Positions 18,017-27,950 of a stretch of 58,771 nt of DNA are shown in pieces. How positions within the stretch are numbered: the first letter of the stretch is position 1; each line of letters opens with the position of its first letter. The notes under the pieces were generated by a model. That model was not told the DNA's origin. It ran no database searches and saw nothing but the letters and a program-made list of their open reading frames with translations. The position numbers were made by a program, and so were the translations under genes. The stretch covers positions 1-58,771 of the forward strand of contig NZ_PPQB01000005.1 of NCBI RefSeq assembly GCF_002902345.1. The letters run 5' to 3'. The stretch is from Staphylococcus arlettae (GTDB lineage Bacteria; Bacillota; Bacilli; Staphylococcales; Staphylococcaceae).

Positions 18017-18841
18017 TTGGATAAAACAGTAAAAATGTTCAATGATAATTTTGAACAAGTACTGACAGACCTCCCCAACCTCACTTTTTTAGATTATGAA
18101 GAAGAAGATGTTGCTGTTCAAACAAACACATTAGAGGTAAAAGGGCGTGATGGAGTATTAGTTGGATCTAATACCTTTGGTCCTTTTAAATTGATTTTAA
18201 ACTTTGTATATGAAGGTGTGGACACTGAAGATTACCACTTATTTAAGCAAAGAATGAGAGGGCTCCTTTTTAGAAGGGAGCCTTTTTATATTACGCATTC
18301 AGATATGCCAGGTAAAAAATACGCTGTGTACTGCGAAAGTCACACCATAGAAGATGTGTACGACAGAAACGGTAAATTCGAGGTTTCTTTTAATGTATAT
18401 AAAGGCTATAGCGAATCTTTAAAAAACACTTTAGATGTTAATTTTTTATCGGACAATTGGCAATTTGAAGGTGGTTTGATTTCAGACAAAGAAATCAAAT
18501 ACAAACATAATTCAAAACGATTTGAAATATGGAATGGTAGTTTCGACACTATCGACCCTCTAACACATAAGTTGATTATAAGAATTAAAGCTGATGCTCC
18601 TAATGGATTTAAGATGACCAATCACATGACGGGTCAGACTGTTATTTATTACGGTAGTTTACAAAGCTATCAAACGTTAACTTTCATTGGTGTACATCCA
18701 GTTATAGGTGATGAAAGAGTAGGTGCTAACACTAACCATGAATGGATTGAATTATTACCAGGATTCAACAACATAGAAATCGATGGTGTGGGTGTTTCGA
18801 ACGTTTCAGCAGAATTTGAATTTGATTTTATTTATAGGTAG
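18017..18841 (+). CDS. dit: Distal tail protein (Dit)
   Basis: A 274-residue protein that forms the hub between tail tube and baseplate. The N-terminal half has the Dit-type pattern (LTFLDYEEEDVAVQTNTLEVKG then GPFKLILNFVYEG, and the arm RMRGLLFRREPFYITHSDMPGKKY). The C-terminal half is a carbohydrate-binding-like beta domain. It starts with TTG behind GGAGGT, directly after the tape measure stop. Confidence 0.85.
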   Translation: MDKTVKMFNDNFEQVLTDLPNLTFLDYEEEDVAVQTNTLEVKGRDGVLVGSNTFGPFKLILNFVYEGVDTEDYHLFKQRMRGLLFRREPFYITHSDMPGKKYAVYCESHTIEDVYDRNGKFEVSFNVYKGYSESLKNTLDVNFLSDNWQFEGGLISDKEIKYKHNSKRFEIWNGSFDTIDPLTHKLIIRIKADAPNGFKMTNHMTGQTVIYYGSLQSYQTLTFIGVHPVIGDERVGANTNHEWIELLPGFNNIEIDGVGVSNVSAEFEFDFIYR

Positions 18842-18851
18842 GTGAGTATTT

Positions 18852-20438
18852 TTGAAAAAAGAACTTGTTATAGAAAATAAAGCTGGTAACTTTGCAGAAA
18901 TACTTACTGACTATGACCCTGATTCATTTAAGTATGAATATGAAATTAATAACGAAAGATCAGTTACATTTACAGCGTATAAAACAGTAGGGCGTGAAGA
19001 TATTTTCGATATGTTGACTAATGAAAATTACATCATATATGAAGGGCAATATTTTGTTATTAAATCAAGTGCTATCAAATACGATAGTCAAGTTATTGCA
19101 AATGAAATTATAGCTAAGCATATATTCATGGAGTTTCAAAATCACTATATCGATAAAGATGTGGAAGATGAAGAACTTAACACTGAAGTGACAGAAGAAA
19201 CAACACCTAACTATACAATGCAACAATATATTGAATTTGGGTTTAAAAACAATCCATTAGGGTTCACTTATGAGATTATTGGAGATTCAAACAATCGTGC
19301 ACCCGTGGAAGAGTTAGGTAATAAAAACGGGATGGAACATATTGTAGCGGGCGCTGAATATTTTAACTATATATATTTTGCAGATAACAAAATGATTTAT
19401 TTCTATCAACCCGAAACATTTTATCAAAGAGCTAACACACCAATTATTTATAAAGGTAATTCTGATGAGTTAACAGCCACTGTGGTTACAACGGATCTAA
19501 AAACAATAGGTTTAGGTTATGGCAAGAAAAAAACTAAAAAAGAAACTAAGAATTATACGCCTATTAAACCTAAAGACTTAAAGTATTCTGGTAACTTTAC
19601 TAAAGAAAGCATGTGGAACACATCAGAGGTTGGCGCTAGCTATAGTAAAACATTCACTTGTAAGTGGGGTAACGAAACGCTTACTTGGACACGTAAAAGA
19701 GGCTCCAAAGGTGGTAAAGTAGATATTTATTTAGATGGTGCAAAATTAGATTCCTTTAACACATATAGTAAAACGTCTAAAACAGATTCGCTAGTAATAG
19801 CAAAGAATCTTGATAAAGGTGAGCATACCTTCAAAGCAGTATTTAGAGGGGCTCAATCTGGCGTAGATTATAAGAAAAAACCAGCTCAAATGATGATAGG
19901 TACTGAAAAAACGACAATATTAAACCTTACAGCAGTGTTAAAAGGTTCGGATGTTTATTACGCTACTACAACTTACAAAAGCCCTAATTATGAAGCATTT
20001 GGCCACATACAAGCACCTACAATATATTCTGATTCTGCTACTACAGTAGCTCAAGTAGAAGAACAAATTAAAGAAGCAATGAATGATGAACCAACTGTGG
20101 AATTGTCTACAAACTATTTAGGTGAAGCAGATGACAAACGTTACATCATTGAGGACGACATAAAAGAAAACAGTTTAGTTCGGTTTATTCATCGTCCACT
20201 GGGCTTTAACACAGAGTTGAAAGTGGTTAAATTCACTAAATATCATCCTCAAGCACAAAAACCTAATGAGGTGGAATTTAGCAACTCTAAACAAGATATT
20301 ATATCTATTCAGAACCAAATTAACTTAAGAATCAAACGTGCGAATAGCATGATAGCCAACGGAAATTGGAATGTGAACAAGAATGTACAACAAGACTTTT
20401 ACAGTGATGTTATGGGGAGTGTGTTAACAGATGGCTGA
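18852..20438 (+). CDS. Tail-associated hub protein (Prophage_tail / Tal-like)
   Basis: A 528-residue baseplate hub at the tail tip. The first 170 residues and the C-terminal RFIHRPLGFNTELKVVKFTKYHP ... NSKQDIISIQNQINLRI match the prophage-tail (endopeptidase) family. A central insert of about 120 residues (235-355, with KGGKVDIYLDGAKLDSFNT) looks like a carbohydrate-binding beta-sandwich. Catalytic residues for an endopeptidase cannot be named with confidence. Start TTG; it overlaps the next gene by 8 bases. Confidence 0.85.
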   Translation: MKKELVIENKAGNFAEILTDYDPDSFKYEYEINNERSVTFTAYKTVGREDIFDMLTNENYIIYEGQYFVIKSSAIKYDSQVIANEIIAKHIFMEFQNHYIDKDVEDEELNTEVTEETTPNYTMQQYIEFGFKNNPLGFTYEIIGDSNNRAPVEELGNKNGMEHIVAGAEYFNYIYFADNKMIYFYQPETFYQRANTPIIYKGNSDELTATVVTTDLKTIGLGYGKKKTKKETKNYTPIKPKDLKYSGNFTKESMWNTSEVGASYSKTFTCKWGNETLTWTRKRGSKGGKVDIYLDGAKLDSFNTYSKTSKTDSLVIAKNLDKGEHTFKAVFRGAQSGVDYKKKPAQMMIGTEKTTILNLTAVLKGSDVYYATTTYKSPNYEAFGHIQAPTIYSDSATTVAQVEEQIKEAMNDEPTVELSTNYLGEADDKRYIIEDDIKENSLVRFIHRPLGFNTELKVVKFTKYHPQAQKPNEVEFSNSKQDIISIQNQINLRIKRANSMIANGNWNVNKNVQQDFYSDVMGSVLTDG

Positions 20439-20997
20439 AATTAATGCAAGGCAATTACTAGATGCTAAAGGTGAGGTGTACTTCCCATTTACTCATGCCA
20501 CTTGTGTGGAAGGTATACCTGACGATATTTCAGACTTTGACATAGGAACAGTAAAAGAAGATGTGAGTAACGTACAAACAGATGTAAGTACGCTGCAGTC
20601 TCAAATTAGTAACTTACAAAATGCAATTGCTAATATGCCTACAGTGAGTGATACGGGTTGGATAAACATTCCTCTTGCTACAAATGTACAAGCATATTCA
20701 ACAACGCAAACTCCTAAAGCTAGAATGGTCACAATTAACAATGGTGTGAAATTCTTGAGCGTACGAGGTGCAGTAAAAAATGTTACTGCAGGACAAACGA
20801 TAGGAACATTGCCAAGTACAATGATCAGTTCGGTTGCTGTTGCTATTGATTACGCACAATCTATGCATGCTACAAACGGATTTGCCAATTTTAACAGGTG
20901 GACAGTACTGACTACAGGAGAGATTAGGCTTCAATATTCCACTACTACAATCACAAGTACACAGTGGGTACCAATAGACATAACATTAATGCTTTAA
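20431..20997 (+). CDS. Baseplate/tail protein with coiled-coil stalk
   Basis: A 188-residue protein. The N-terminus EINARQLLDAKGEVYFPFTHATCVEGI is common to tail proteins of staphylococcal and listerial phages. Residues 45-70 are a short trimeric-type coiled coil (VSNVQTDVSTLQSQISNLQ), and the rest is a beta-rich head (DTGWINIPL ... QWVPIDITLML). This build suggests a small fibre or receptor-contact protein. The exact role is unknown. Confidence 0.75.
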   Translation: MAEINARQLLDAKGEVYFPFTHATCVEGIPDDISDFDIGTVKEDVSNVQTDVSTLQSQISNLQNAIANMPTVSDTGWINIPLATNVQAYSTTQTPKARMVTINNGVKFLSVRGAVKNVTAGQTIGTLPSTMISSVAVAIDYAQSMHATNGFANFNRWTVLTTGEIRLQYSTTTITSTQWVPIDITLML

Positions 20998-21015
20998 AGA
21001 TGGGAGAAATGATAA

Positions 21016-22941
21016 ATGCTCAAACTACAAAAAAGTTTAACAACCACTTTAGGTTATGATTTCAGACAGCAATTACACACAAATTTTTTGCGTACTGAAA
21101 ATTTTAGCAATGAATTTTACAATCAATTTGTTTATCACAAAACAGACGAACTAAATGCACACGGTTCGCAACAAATCACAGATAAACGATTTAAGACAGT
21201 AGAACGTGGATTAAATGTTTTAAACAATCGTTACAACAATTTAGTTTTAAGTAAAGGTAAAAACAGCTTACAAGAAGTTAAAGATGCAAGGTTAGATAAT
21301 AAAGGTGTGTCACATCCTACATTGTTTGACCGTCTACAATCAGATACAACCGCTTTTGAATTAGATAAAGAAAATGTACTACGTTCAGTTGAAGAAGCGA
21401 AACAACAAGTATTATCACAAGAATTTGCGTTTGATATACCTAAGCAAAACTGGCAATATTTAACTAACCTATCGCCCTGGACCAACTCAGTAATGCAAAG
21501 TTTTTATATTGATAACAAAACAAGTCTAATTTACATGACACAAGTATATTCAAACGGTTATAAGATTTCTAAATTAAAATCAAATGGTCAATTCATGGCA
21601 CAGATGTATGTTGAAGGTGGTGGACATGGTACACATAATGGTTATCGCTGGGAAGATGACAAATTTTGGATCTATTCATATATTAATGACGATGAAGGAT
21701 TTGGAAAAATTGTGCGTTTTAGTTTTAGACCAGATGTAACGATTACCTATGGTGATTATGACATGGAAGAAGTGTTTACAGGTCATCCAGAACTTCCTTA
21801 TATCACACCAGTCATTAATCAACAAGAGAATTTGATTTTATATCGTATTCAATACCCATCGAGCGAATGGGACGCTAGAAATGCATCAAATTATATTGAA
21901 GTAAGACGATTAGAAGATGTAGATGCAAGAGTTGACAACGTACTATACAAATTCGACTTACCTAGACACTTAACAGGTGGTGGCGATGGTTCTCAACCTA
22001 TGCAAGGTGTAGACTTTGGTGAAGGTGAATTGTATTGGTACACTGGAGACTCAAAAGTAGAGAATCCTAATTTTTTAACTGTATTCGACTTAGAAACAGG
22101 TAAACAAAAATACCAGAAAGAAGCAGATATTGGTAAGAGTGGAAATCTCTACCCTGGCAACTTCCAAGAAGCAGAGGGTATGCAGTTATATTATGACGAG
22201 CCGACAGGTAAAAAAGCATTATTAATAGGTGTAACATTAGGTGCCGGGAATTATCGTTCACACGAGATTCACGGTATTTTTATGCGCGATGTTTATGACA
22301 AACTAACAGCACAAGCAGTGCCACAATCAATAATGGAATCTGGTGGACGTACTAAAACATTACCTGTGCATAACTTTACTAAATTATCCGACATTATCGA
22401 AGCAGGTGAATATTACCTTTATACTGCAGATATTCAAAAGTTAACTGACTTCCCGTTACCAAAAGAAATGAGAGATGCGGGATATTGGTTAACAGTTTCA
22501 GCGCCTAACCAAGCCGGACAAGTGAAACAAACGTTAACAAGAAGTACATTTGTACGAGATATTATGCAGTTTACAAGAATTGTTTCTATAAATAAATTCT
22601 CTGACTCTAATGACGCAACAAATTGGAATCACATTGGCTCACGTTCTATGGGTGGACCATTTGAATATGTACCAGATCATATTACCAACGTAAATCAATT
22701 GGGTATCATCAGTGACAAAACTTGGTATATCACAGCAACCAGAAGTAAGGAATTACTAGACTTACCAATCACTGGTGTAGGTATGACGGCATTAGTGGAA
22801 AACATTAGCCCATATGTGTTTAGAGTGACGTTGACACGTGTAACAACAACCTCGACCGTACAATTGTATATTGCATATTTCTCAAATACTAAGTACGAAC
22901 GTACTTCACCATGGACACTAATGGACGGTAAAACAATATAG
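21016..22941 (+). CDS. Receptor-binding protein (ORF636/gp45 family)
   Basis: A 641-residue protein close in size to the 636-residue receptor-binding proteins of phages phiSLT and phi11. Residues 1-140 form the helical stem (RFKTVERGLNVLNNRYNNL). About 145-430 is the beta-propeller (SPWTNSVMQSFYID, GGGHGTHNGYRWEDDKFWIYSY, GGDGSQPMQGVDFGEGELYWY). About 440-641 holds two knob-like tower domains. Known relatives bind teichoic acid (glycosylated wall teichoic acid or lipoteichoic acid). This matters because the same prophage carries a wall-teichoic-acid glycosyltransferase. Confidence 0.88.
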   Translation: MLKLQKSLTTTLGYDFRQQLHTNFLRTENFSNEFYNQFVYHKTDELNAHGSQQITDKRFKTVERGLNVLNNRYNNLVLSKGKNSLQEVKDARLDNKGVSHPTLFDRLQSDTTAFELDKENVLRSVEEAKQQVLSQEFAFDIPKQNWQYLTNLSPWTNSVMQSFYIDNKTSLIYMTQVYSNGYKISKLKSNGQFMAQMYVEGGGHGTHNGYRWEDDKFWIYSYINDDEGFGKIVRFSFRPDVTITYGDYDMEEVFTGHPELPYITPVINQQENLILYRIQYPSSEWDARNASNYIEVRRLEDVDARVDNVLYKFDLPRHLTGGGDGSQPMQGVDFGEGELYWYTGDSKVENPNFLTVFDLETGKQKYQKEADIGKSGNLYPGNFQEAEGMQLYYDEPTGKKALLIGVTLGAGNYRSHEIHGIFMRDVYDKLTAQAVPQSIMESGGRTKTLPVHNFTKLSDIIEAGEYYLYTADIQKLTDFPLPKEMRDAGYWLTVSAPNQAGQVKQTLTRSTFVRDIMQFTRIVSINKFSDSNDATNWNHIGSRSMGGPFEYVPDHITNVNQLGIISDKTWYITATRSKELLDLPITGVGMTALVENISPYVFRVTLTRVTTTSTVQLYIAYFSNTKYERTSPWTLMDGKTI

Positions 22942-22953
22942 GGGGTTAGATTT

Positions 22954-24450
22954 ATGGCAATGGATAAAATAGCTAATGTAAATTTAGAAACAACTGCAAA
23001 TTATCAAAGTTTATCAAATTTAAATGTTCAATTTTGGAATCAAGATAAAGGTACAGCGGTATTACAATTTAAAATCACACGAAATGACTTCCCGTTATCT
23101 TTAAGTAAAGAAAATGTGGAAGTTTTTATTAAGCTCGAATCTGGTGCAAATTACATTGTGGATAGTACAGAGGTAATAGATGGCGGATTTGAAATAATTG
23201 ATGAACTCAATGGCATTGTGAGTTATACAATACCTACAGAATTTATGACCGTGGCACAGAGCGTAACAGGTCAAGTATATGTAGCTACTAAAGACCGTGA
23301 AGAAGTAGTGGTGCAACGTAAATTTAGTTTTGAAGTAGCAGAGGATTTATTAAGCACAATCCCTGCTTCTGAAAAATTGAAAGAGATAAAACTATTTGCA
23401 CAATTACGTGATGAAGTTTCAGACACAATGGCGAAGTTAAATGAAGATTTTGCGAACATGCAAGATTACGTATCTATGGTTAATCAAGCAGCAACAGATG
23501 GTGTTAATCAACTTAACACATTATCAGAGGATAAGCTATCGGAGTATAACAGCAATCATACTGAAAAATTAAATACAATGACAACTACAGGAGATAATTA
23601 CACTACACAGTTTGTCGAAGATAAAAATTATATCGATAACAAAATGACAGAGTTCGAACAAAAGGTTATCGGTTCCGATGTTGTTACACAGGGTGAAGCT
23701 CAAAACTGGCAAAAGTATAAATTTTCTAATGATGACGGGACTTATGCATACAAAAACATACAGAAAAATTTAGAAGCGTACCGAGCATTACCACCCGGTA
23801 ATTATTACACGGCAGAAACACCAATAAGCGGAATGGGTCAAACCTCGGCAGCAGGTTTCACAAGGGTAGACGAAAGAAACGATAACTCGGTTAAACATAT
23901 AACGTTTAGACCTTATAATTCATCGCAAGAATTTCTAATGAGATTTTATAACCAATGGAACGAATGGGAAATCATTAGTCCGGACTATAATAAGATGGAA
24001 ACAATCACAGGTGCACAAGCTAAAGCCAACACAGCAGAAAGCAACGCTAAGGTTTATACAGATGAGAAAGTATTTAACTTACACAAAACATTATTCGAAG
24101 GTTCAGCTAATGGTGTCGGTTCTACAATCCCATTAACAGAAACGTTAGATAATTTCATATTCCTATATATTTATGGAAAATTCGATGGCGGTTATTTCGC
24201 AGAAACGGGAGACCCCTCAGAATCAAACGATATTGTTATAGATAGAACTAACGTTATAGGTACGGATGGCGCATACGCTACAGTGTTTGAGTGTGTTATT
24301 CAAAAAGTGAACAGAACACAATTAAAAATCACTTCTGACACGTATCATGGCGTTAACTCTGGAAATGGTTCTGGAGCAGACGCTAACAGATTTACAATAA
24401 ATAAAATAATTGGGGTGCGTAAATATGCAGATATTGCTCAACCAGAATAA
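22954..24450 (+). CDS. BppU-family baseplate upper protein
   Basis: A 498-residue protein. Residues 1-140 match the BppU N-terminal domain (FWNQDKGTAVLQFKITRND ... VEVFIKLESGANYIV), which attaches to the baseplate. A helical stalk follows (about 145-240), then a pyocin-knob-like domain (LPPGNYYTAETPISG ... MRFYNQWNEWEIIS) and a C-terminal beta domain. It would carry or extend the receptor-binding device. Confidence 0.85.
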   Translation: MAMDKIANVNLETTANYQSLSNLNVQFWNQDKGTAVLQFKITRNDFPLSLSKENVEVFIKLESGANYIVDSTEVIDGGFEIIDELNGIVSYTIPTEFMTVAQSVTGQVYVATKDREEVVVQRKFSFEVAEDLLSTIPASEKLKEIKLFAQLRDEVSDTMAKLNEDFANMQDYVSMVNQAATDGVNQLNTLSEDKLSEYNSNHTEKLNTMTTTGDNYTTQFVEDKNYIDNKMTEFEQKVIGSDVVTQGEAQNWQKYKFSNDDGTYAYKNIQKNLEAYRALPPGNYYTAETPISGMGQTSAAGFTRVDERNDNSVKHITFRPYNSSQEFLMRFYNQWNEWEIISPDYNKMETITGAQAKANTAESNAKVYTDEKVFNLHKTLFEGSANGVGSTIPLTETLDNFIFLYIYGKFDGGYFAETGDPSESNDIVIDRTNVIGTDGAYATVFECVIQKVNRTQLKITSDTYHGVNSGNGSGADANRFTINKIIGVRKYADIAQPE

Positions 24451-24835
24451 TGAGATTATCGCTTATGCAGTGAGCGGAGGTATTGAACGAGAAGGTTATA
24501 AAACTTTAACTATTGAAGATAATCAAGTTCCAGATTCGTTTCGAGAATCTTTCAAACCTAGATACTTTTTATATAAAGATGAAGAAGTTAAATTGAACGC
24601 AAATTACGAAGAAGAAAAGACAGAATTACCACAAGTACCACCAGTTGAATTCCCAACATCAGATGAAGCGTTACGCCACATGTTTTCATCTATGCAAGTA
24701 CAAATTGTACAAGGTAATAAAATGGTTACACAATTAACACAACAAAACGCTAATCTTTCGCAACAGATTGTCCAATTGACACAAGAGGTAGAAAATTTAA
24801 AAGGAGGAAATGATGATGAAACTACTATTTCCTAA
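24425..24835 (+). CDS. DUF2977-family tail protein
   Basis: A 136-residue protein opening MQILLNQNNEIIAYAVSGGI, as in DUF2977 proteins, with a C-terminal coiled coil rich in Q, N and T (QLTQQNANLSQQIVQLTQEV). ATG 24425 is chosen (GGGGTG upstream); it overlaps the BppU end by 26 bases and the XkdX gene by 20. Function unknown, probably a baseplate-associated small protein. Confidence 0.75.
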   Translation: MQILLNQNNEIIAYAVSGGIEREGYKTLTIEDNQVPDSFRESFKPRYFLYKDEEVKLNANYEEEKTELPQVPPVEFPTSDEALRHMFSSMQVQIVQGNKMVTQLTQQNANLSQQIVQLTQEVENLKGGNDDETTIS

Positions 24836-24974
24836 ATTTGAAGATATTAAAACTATGTATGGTTGGGGTTGTTATACTAACGACGACATCAAATGGTTTA
24901 CTGACATGGAAGTAATCGACAAAGAAGAATACGCACTAATTACAGGTGAGAAATACCTGGAACCTCAAGCTTAG
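24816..24974 (+). CDS. XkdX family protein
   Basis: A 52-residue protein with the XkdX pattern: MYGWGCYTNDDIKWF then a central VIDKEEYALITGEKY. Three ATG codons in a row at 24810, 24813 and 24816 follow AGGAGG; the third has the best spacing. XkdX proteins stand between baseplate and lysis genes in many Firmicute phages; function unknown. Confidence 0.85.
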   Translation: MKLLFPKFEDIKTMYGWGCYTNDDIKWFTDMEVIDKEEYALITGEKYLEPQA

Positions 24975-24990
24975 GCTTGGGGTTTTAATT
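24961..24990 (+). terminator. Rho-independent terminator at the end of the tail genes
   Basis: ACCTCAAGC pairs with GCTTGGGGT (one G-T pair) around the XkdX stop codon, followed by TTTTAATT. Confidence 0.7.
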
Positions 24991-25011
24991 ATATAGAAAG
25001 TGGGTGAATGA

Positions 25012-25452
25012 ATGAAGAAAATATTGAGTGTAGATAAGTTAGAAACTAAAGAAATCATTTTAATACTTCAGTCAATATTATTAGGTGCAACCATAACTGG
25101 TCGTGGTGTCCTTTGGTTTACCAGTCAAGAAACTGTATTAAGTGACTCTCCATTTTATGCAGCATTACACCAAATTATGCCTATATGGTTATGGGGGTTA
25201 ATAATAATGATAACTGGTATTGTTTACACTGCTAGTGCCTTATTTGTGACTACAATGGATCACTCAACTAAATACCACATGTTCACATTTATCGGTGGTG
25301 GAACATCTTCGGTATTTTATTTCATTATGACAAGCGCTGGCATGTATAACAATCTAAATTGGTTAACACCTTTTAATTTCTTAATACTGACAGTGTGGAC
25401 TGGTGTGTTAGCCTTTGTTGGTGGTGCAGAGATATATGCCAGAAGAAAGTAG
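25012..25452 (+). CDS. Four-helix membrane protein of the lysis region
   Basis: A 146-residue protein with four predicted membrane helices (about 18-36, 58-82, 92-112, 118-140) and a basic C-terminus (YARRK). It stands between the tail and holin genes with SD GTGGGTG. Proteins of this type are annotated only as phage membrane proteins. Holin-like, antiholin or superinfection-exclusion roles are all possible. Confidence 0.7.
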   Translation: MKKILSVDKLETKEIILILQSILLGATITGRGVLWFTSQETVLSDSPFYAALHQIMPIWLWGLIIMITGIVYTASALFVTTMDHSTKYHMFTFIGGGTSSVFYFIMTSAGMYNNLNWLTPFNFLILTVWTGVLAFVGGAEIYARRK

Positions 25453-25831
25453 ATATATTACACACGAAACGTTTAATCACAGGGAACGTAAAATGTACCA
25501 ATACATCGATGAAAGAGATGGCGAGTTAAAAGACTTATTTCATAATTTAGATAAAAAATTAGATTTAGATCGTCAACGTGGTGAACAAACAATAATGCAA
25601 CAAGGTAAGATGATTGACAGTTTAGAAAATATTAATGATAACTTAATTAAATTCGATAAACGAGTTACTAAAGTTGAGGATCAAACAGATACACATGAAA
25701 AAGATATTCATAAAATTATAAAAACATCGGAAGAAAAAAAGGCAGGTAGTGTGCAAATCACTATAGCAATCATTACTACTGTAGGTACAGTTTTAGCTGC
25801 AGCTTTTGGTGTAGCACAGTACTTTTTCTAG
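25436..25831 (+). CDS. DUF2951-family protein, tail-anchored
   Basis: A 131-residue protein. Residues 1-100 are a soluble coiled coil (ERKMYQYIDERDGELKDLF ... VTKVEDQTDTHEKDIHKII); the last 25 form a membrane anchor (VQITIAIITTVGTVLAAAFGV). ATG 25436 was chosen, overlapping the preceding gene by 17 bases. This build resembles the haemolysin XhlA/DUF2951 proteins next to holins, which may place lysis factors at the membrane. Confidence 0.8.
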   Translation: MPEESRYITHETFNHRERKMYQYIDERDGELKDLFHNLDKKLDLDRQRGEQTIMQQGKMIDSLENINDNLIKFDKRVTKVEDQTDTHEKDIHKIIKTSEEKKAGSVQITIAIITTVGTVLAAAFGVAQYFF

Positions 25832-25842
25832 TTACTACACAC

Positions 25843-25861
25843 ATATATATATATATATATA
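25843..25861. repeat. (AT)n microsatellite
   Basis: About nine AT units between the DUF2951 gene and the next terminator. Such a tract can vary in length by slippage, but lies outside any gene here. Confidence 0.8.
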
Positions 25862-25869
25862 AATCATTA

Positions 25870-25895
25870 AGTCACTCAATTTTGGGTGGCTTTTT
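25870..25895 (+). terminator. Rho-independent terminator before the holin gene
   Basis: AGTCACTC pairs with GGGTGGCT (two G-T pairs) followed by five T. Confidence 0.65.
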
Positions 25896-25911
25896 ATTAT
25901 GGAGGTAAACT

Positions 25912-26358
25912 ATGAATTTTATATTAAGACTTAAAAACAAAGCAACACTCACAGCAATTGTGGGTGCTATTTTTTTATTCATTAAGCAAATAACGGAAGC
26001 ATTTGGCATTGACTTGTCTGCACAAATTGAACAAGTAAGTGGATTAGTTGGTGCAGTAATTACATTGCTAGTTGGTTTAGGTGTTGTCGTAGACCCTACT
26101 AGCAAAGGTGTGAAAGACAGTGGCATAACTAAGACTTATACAAAACCACGTGATGAGAACGTTAATCCGGTTGAATACCAGAAAGACACAAACACATTAA
26201 CACCTGAAGAGTACGACACATCGCAACCGTTCACTGACGACACAGACGAAGTGGAATTCGATGTTGCAGATTACGAAGGCGACGAAACTTTAATGCGTGG
26301 ACAAAGTAAGTATCATGATGACGAAATGTTGAAAGTGAGTGATGAAGATGGTCGCTAA
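25912..26358 (+). CDS. Phage holin
   Basis: A 148-residue holin that makes membrane lesions for endolysin release. Two membrane helices (about 10-28 and 43-63) with a short turn are followed by a long hydrophilic acidic tail ([20 protein letters not shown]). This fits the phiLC3/SPP1-type holins, and the gene directly precedes the endolysin, overlapping it by 11 bases. SD TGGAGGT before ATG. Confidence 0.88.
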   Translation: MNFILRLKNKATLTAIVGAIFLFIKQITEAFGIDLSAQIEQVSGLVGAVITLLVGLGVVVDPTSKGVKDSGITKTYTKPRDENVNPVEYQKDTNTLTPEEYDTSQPFTDDTDEVEFDVADYEGDETLMRGQSKYHDDEMLKVSDEDGR

Positions 26359-27772
26359 ACTAACAGAAAAAGAAGCTATTGCATATATTAAAACCTTACA
26401 AGGCAAAGGTTGGGATTTTGATGGTTGGTACGGTTGGCAATGCTTTGATTTAGCTAACGTCTACTATAACAAATTATTCGGTCATGGTCTTAAAGGTGCA
26501 AGCGCAGCTGATATACCCAATGTGAATAATTTTAATGGCGAAGCTAAAGTGTATAACAACACACCTTCATTTAAAGCTAAACCAGGTGACATTGTAATCT
26601 TTAACAAAAATTACGGTGGTGGGCATGGGCATGTTGCTATCGTCACTAATGGTAATTACGATGGTAACTACATGAAATTTCAATCACTAGATCAGAACTG
26701 GTTTGGTGGTGGGATGGCAAAAACAGAAGTAGCGCAAAAGATTGTTCATGGCTATGATTTCCCAATGTGGTTTATCAGACCATATTATAAATCAGAAGAA
26801 ACTAAAAAGGTTTCTACACAATCTGCTACTAAATCAACTACCACTAAAAAAGCACCTACTAAAAAGAAACCAAAAATCACTGTTTCAACTCAACGTATTA
26901 ACTACACAATGAACAAACGTGGCTATAAACCTAAATGCGTTGTAATCCATAACGATGCTGGTAGTTCTACAGGTAAACAGTATGAAAATTCTTTAGTTAA
27001 TGCTGGATATGATAGGTTAGCGAATGGTATTGCACACGCTTATGCTACAGAAGGTTATGTGTGGGAAGCTATTTCAGAAGATAGAGTTGCATGGCACACT
27101 GCTAATGTTAATGGTAATACAAACGCATACGGTATCGAAGTGTGTCAGTCAATGAGTGCTAGCGACAAGCAATTTTTAAAACACGAACAAACAGTATTTC
27201 AGTTTATAGCTGACAAATTGAATAAATGGGGCTTACGTGCTAACAGAAATACAATAAAGTTACACGATGAGTATTCTTACACTTCCTGTCCGCATCGCAG
27301 TTATAAACTGCACGCTGGCTTTGACCCAGTTAAACAAGGCAGACCAAGTGAGGCAACAAGATTGAAGTTAAAAGATTATTTCATCAAACAGATTAGGGCT
27401 TACCAAGAAAATAAAGTACCAACTGCAACTGTTGTTAAAGGTACATCTGCAAGTAGTAATACTAAGTCAACAGTAGCAGGTGCATGGCGTAAGAATAGCT
27501 ACGGCACATGGTATATGGAAGAAAAATCACGTTTCACTAACGGTAACCAGCCAATCATGGTTAGAACAACTGGACCATTCAGAAGTTGTCCATATGCTTA
27601 TGATTTCCAACCTGGTGGCTGGTGTGATTATACTAGCGTTTTATTACAAGATAACCACGTATGGATTGAATACGAATGGAAAAACACGCTTTACTATCTC
27701 CCAATCAGAAAATGGGATGGCACGCCTCCTCCACGTCATTCGGTGGGGCAATTATGGGGAACAATCTCATAA
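26348..27772 (+). CDS. Endolysin: CHAP + amidase-2 + SH3b
   Basis: A 474-residue cell-wall hydrolase of the standard staphylococcal three-domain type. The CHAP endopeptidase (about 10-140) has its Cys in WQCFDL and His in GHGHVAIV. A Lys/Thr-rich linker follows. The amidase-2 domain (about 185-340) has [42 protein letters not shown] and YTSCPHRSY with its zinc ligands. The SH3b wall-binding domain (about 375-465) has [14 protein letters not shown] and [12 protein letters not shown] 26348 is preferred over GTG 26339 and ATG 26342 by SD spacing. Confidence 0.95.
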   Translation: MVAKLTEKEAIAYIKTLQGKGWDFDGWYGWQCFDLANVYYNKLFGHGLKGASAADIPNVNNFNGEAKVYNNTPSFKAKPGDIVIFNKNYGGGHGHVAIVTNGNYDGNYMKFQSLDQNWFGGGMAKTEVAQKIVHGYDFPMWFIRPYYKSEETKKVSTQSATKSTTTKKAPTKKKPKITVSTQRINYTMNKRGYKPKCVVIHNDAGSSTGKQYENSLVNAGYDRLANGIAHAYATEGYVWEAISEDRVAWHTANVNGNTNAYGIEVCQSMSASDKQFLKHEQTVFQFIADKLNKWGLRANRNTIKLHDEYSYTSCPHRSYKLHAGFDPVKQGRPSEATRLKLKDYFIKQIRAYQENKVPTATVVKGTSASSNTKSTVAGAWRKNSYGTWYMEEKSRFTNGNQPIMVRTTGPFRSCPYAYDFQPGGWCDYTSVLLQDNHVWIEYEWKNTLYYLPIRKWDGTPPPRHSVGQLWGTIS

Positions 27773-27807
27773 TATATGTTACAATTAAATTAACCACATA
27801 ATATACA

Positions 27808-27844
27808 AGGGTAGGCACGTACCAGGTGCTTGCCCTATTTTTTT
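27808..27844 (+). terminator. Strong terminator of the late operon
   Basis: AGGGTAGGCAC pairs with GTGCTTGCCCT (one mismatch), followed by ATTTTTTT. It separates the late operon from the accessory region. Confidence 0.9.
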
Positions 27845-27865
27845 ATGTAAAAATAAAGAAAACAG

Positions 27866-27894
27866 TTGTTTACTTACGTATTGTGTAGTATAAT
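27866..27894 (+). promoter_or_regulatory. Promoter of the toxin-like gene
   Basis: TTGTTT (27866-27871), 17 bases, TATAAT (27889-27894). The start of transcription is expected near 27900. It stands just after the late terminator, so this is an independent unit. Confidence 0.75.
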
Positions 27895-27899
27895 TATAT

Positions 27900-27941
27900 A
27901 TGTAAGGTTGAGATACACCTTACAGCCTACATGTAAGGAGG
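27900..27941 (+). promoter_or_regulatory. Alternative hairpins in the toxin mRNA leader
   Basis: TGTAAGG (27901-27907) can pair with CCTTACA (27918-27924). The same CCTTACA can instead pair with TGTAAGG at 27932-27938, which includes the ribosome binding site AAGGAGG. The two stems exclude each other, one leaving the site free and one hiding it. A third partner is the 3' end of the mRNA (28108-28120). Confidence 0.6.
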
Positions 27942-27950
27942 TGAGAGCCG

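Noticed and set aside
25843..25861. The AT repeat as a phase-variation switch
   Set aside because: It lies between genes after a stop codon and not in a promoter spacer or reading frame that I can identify.
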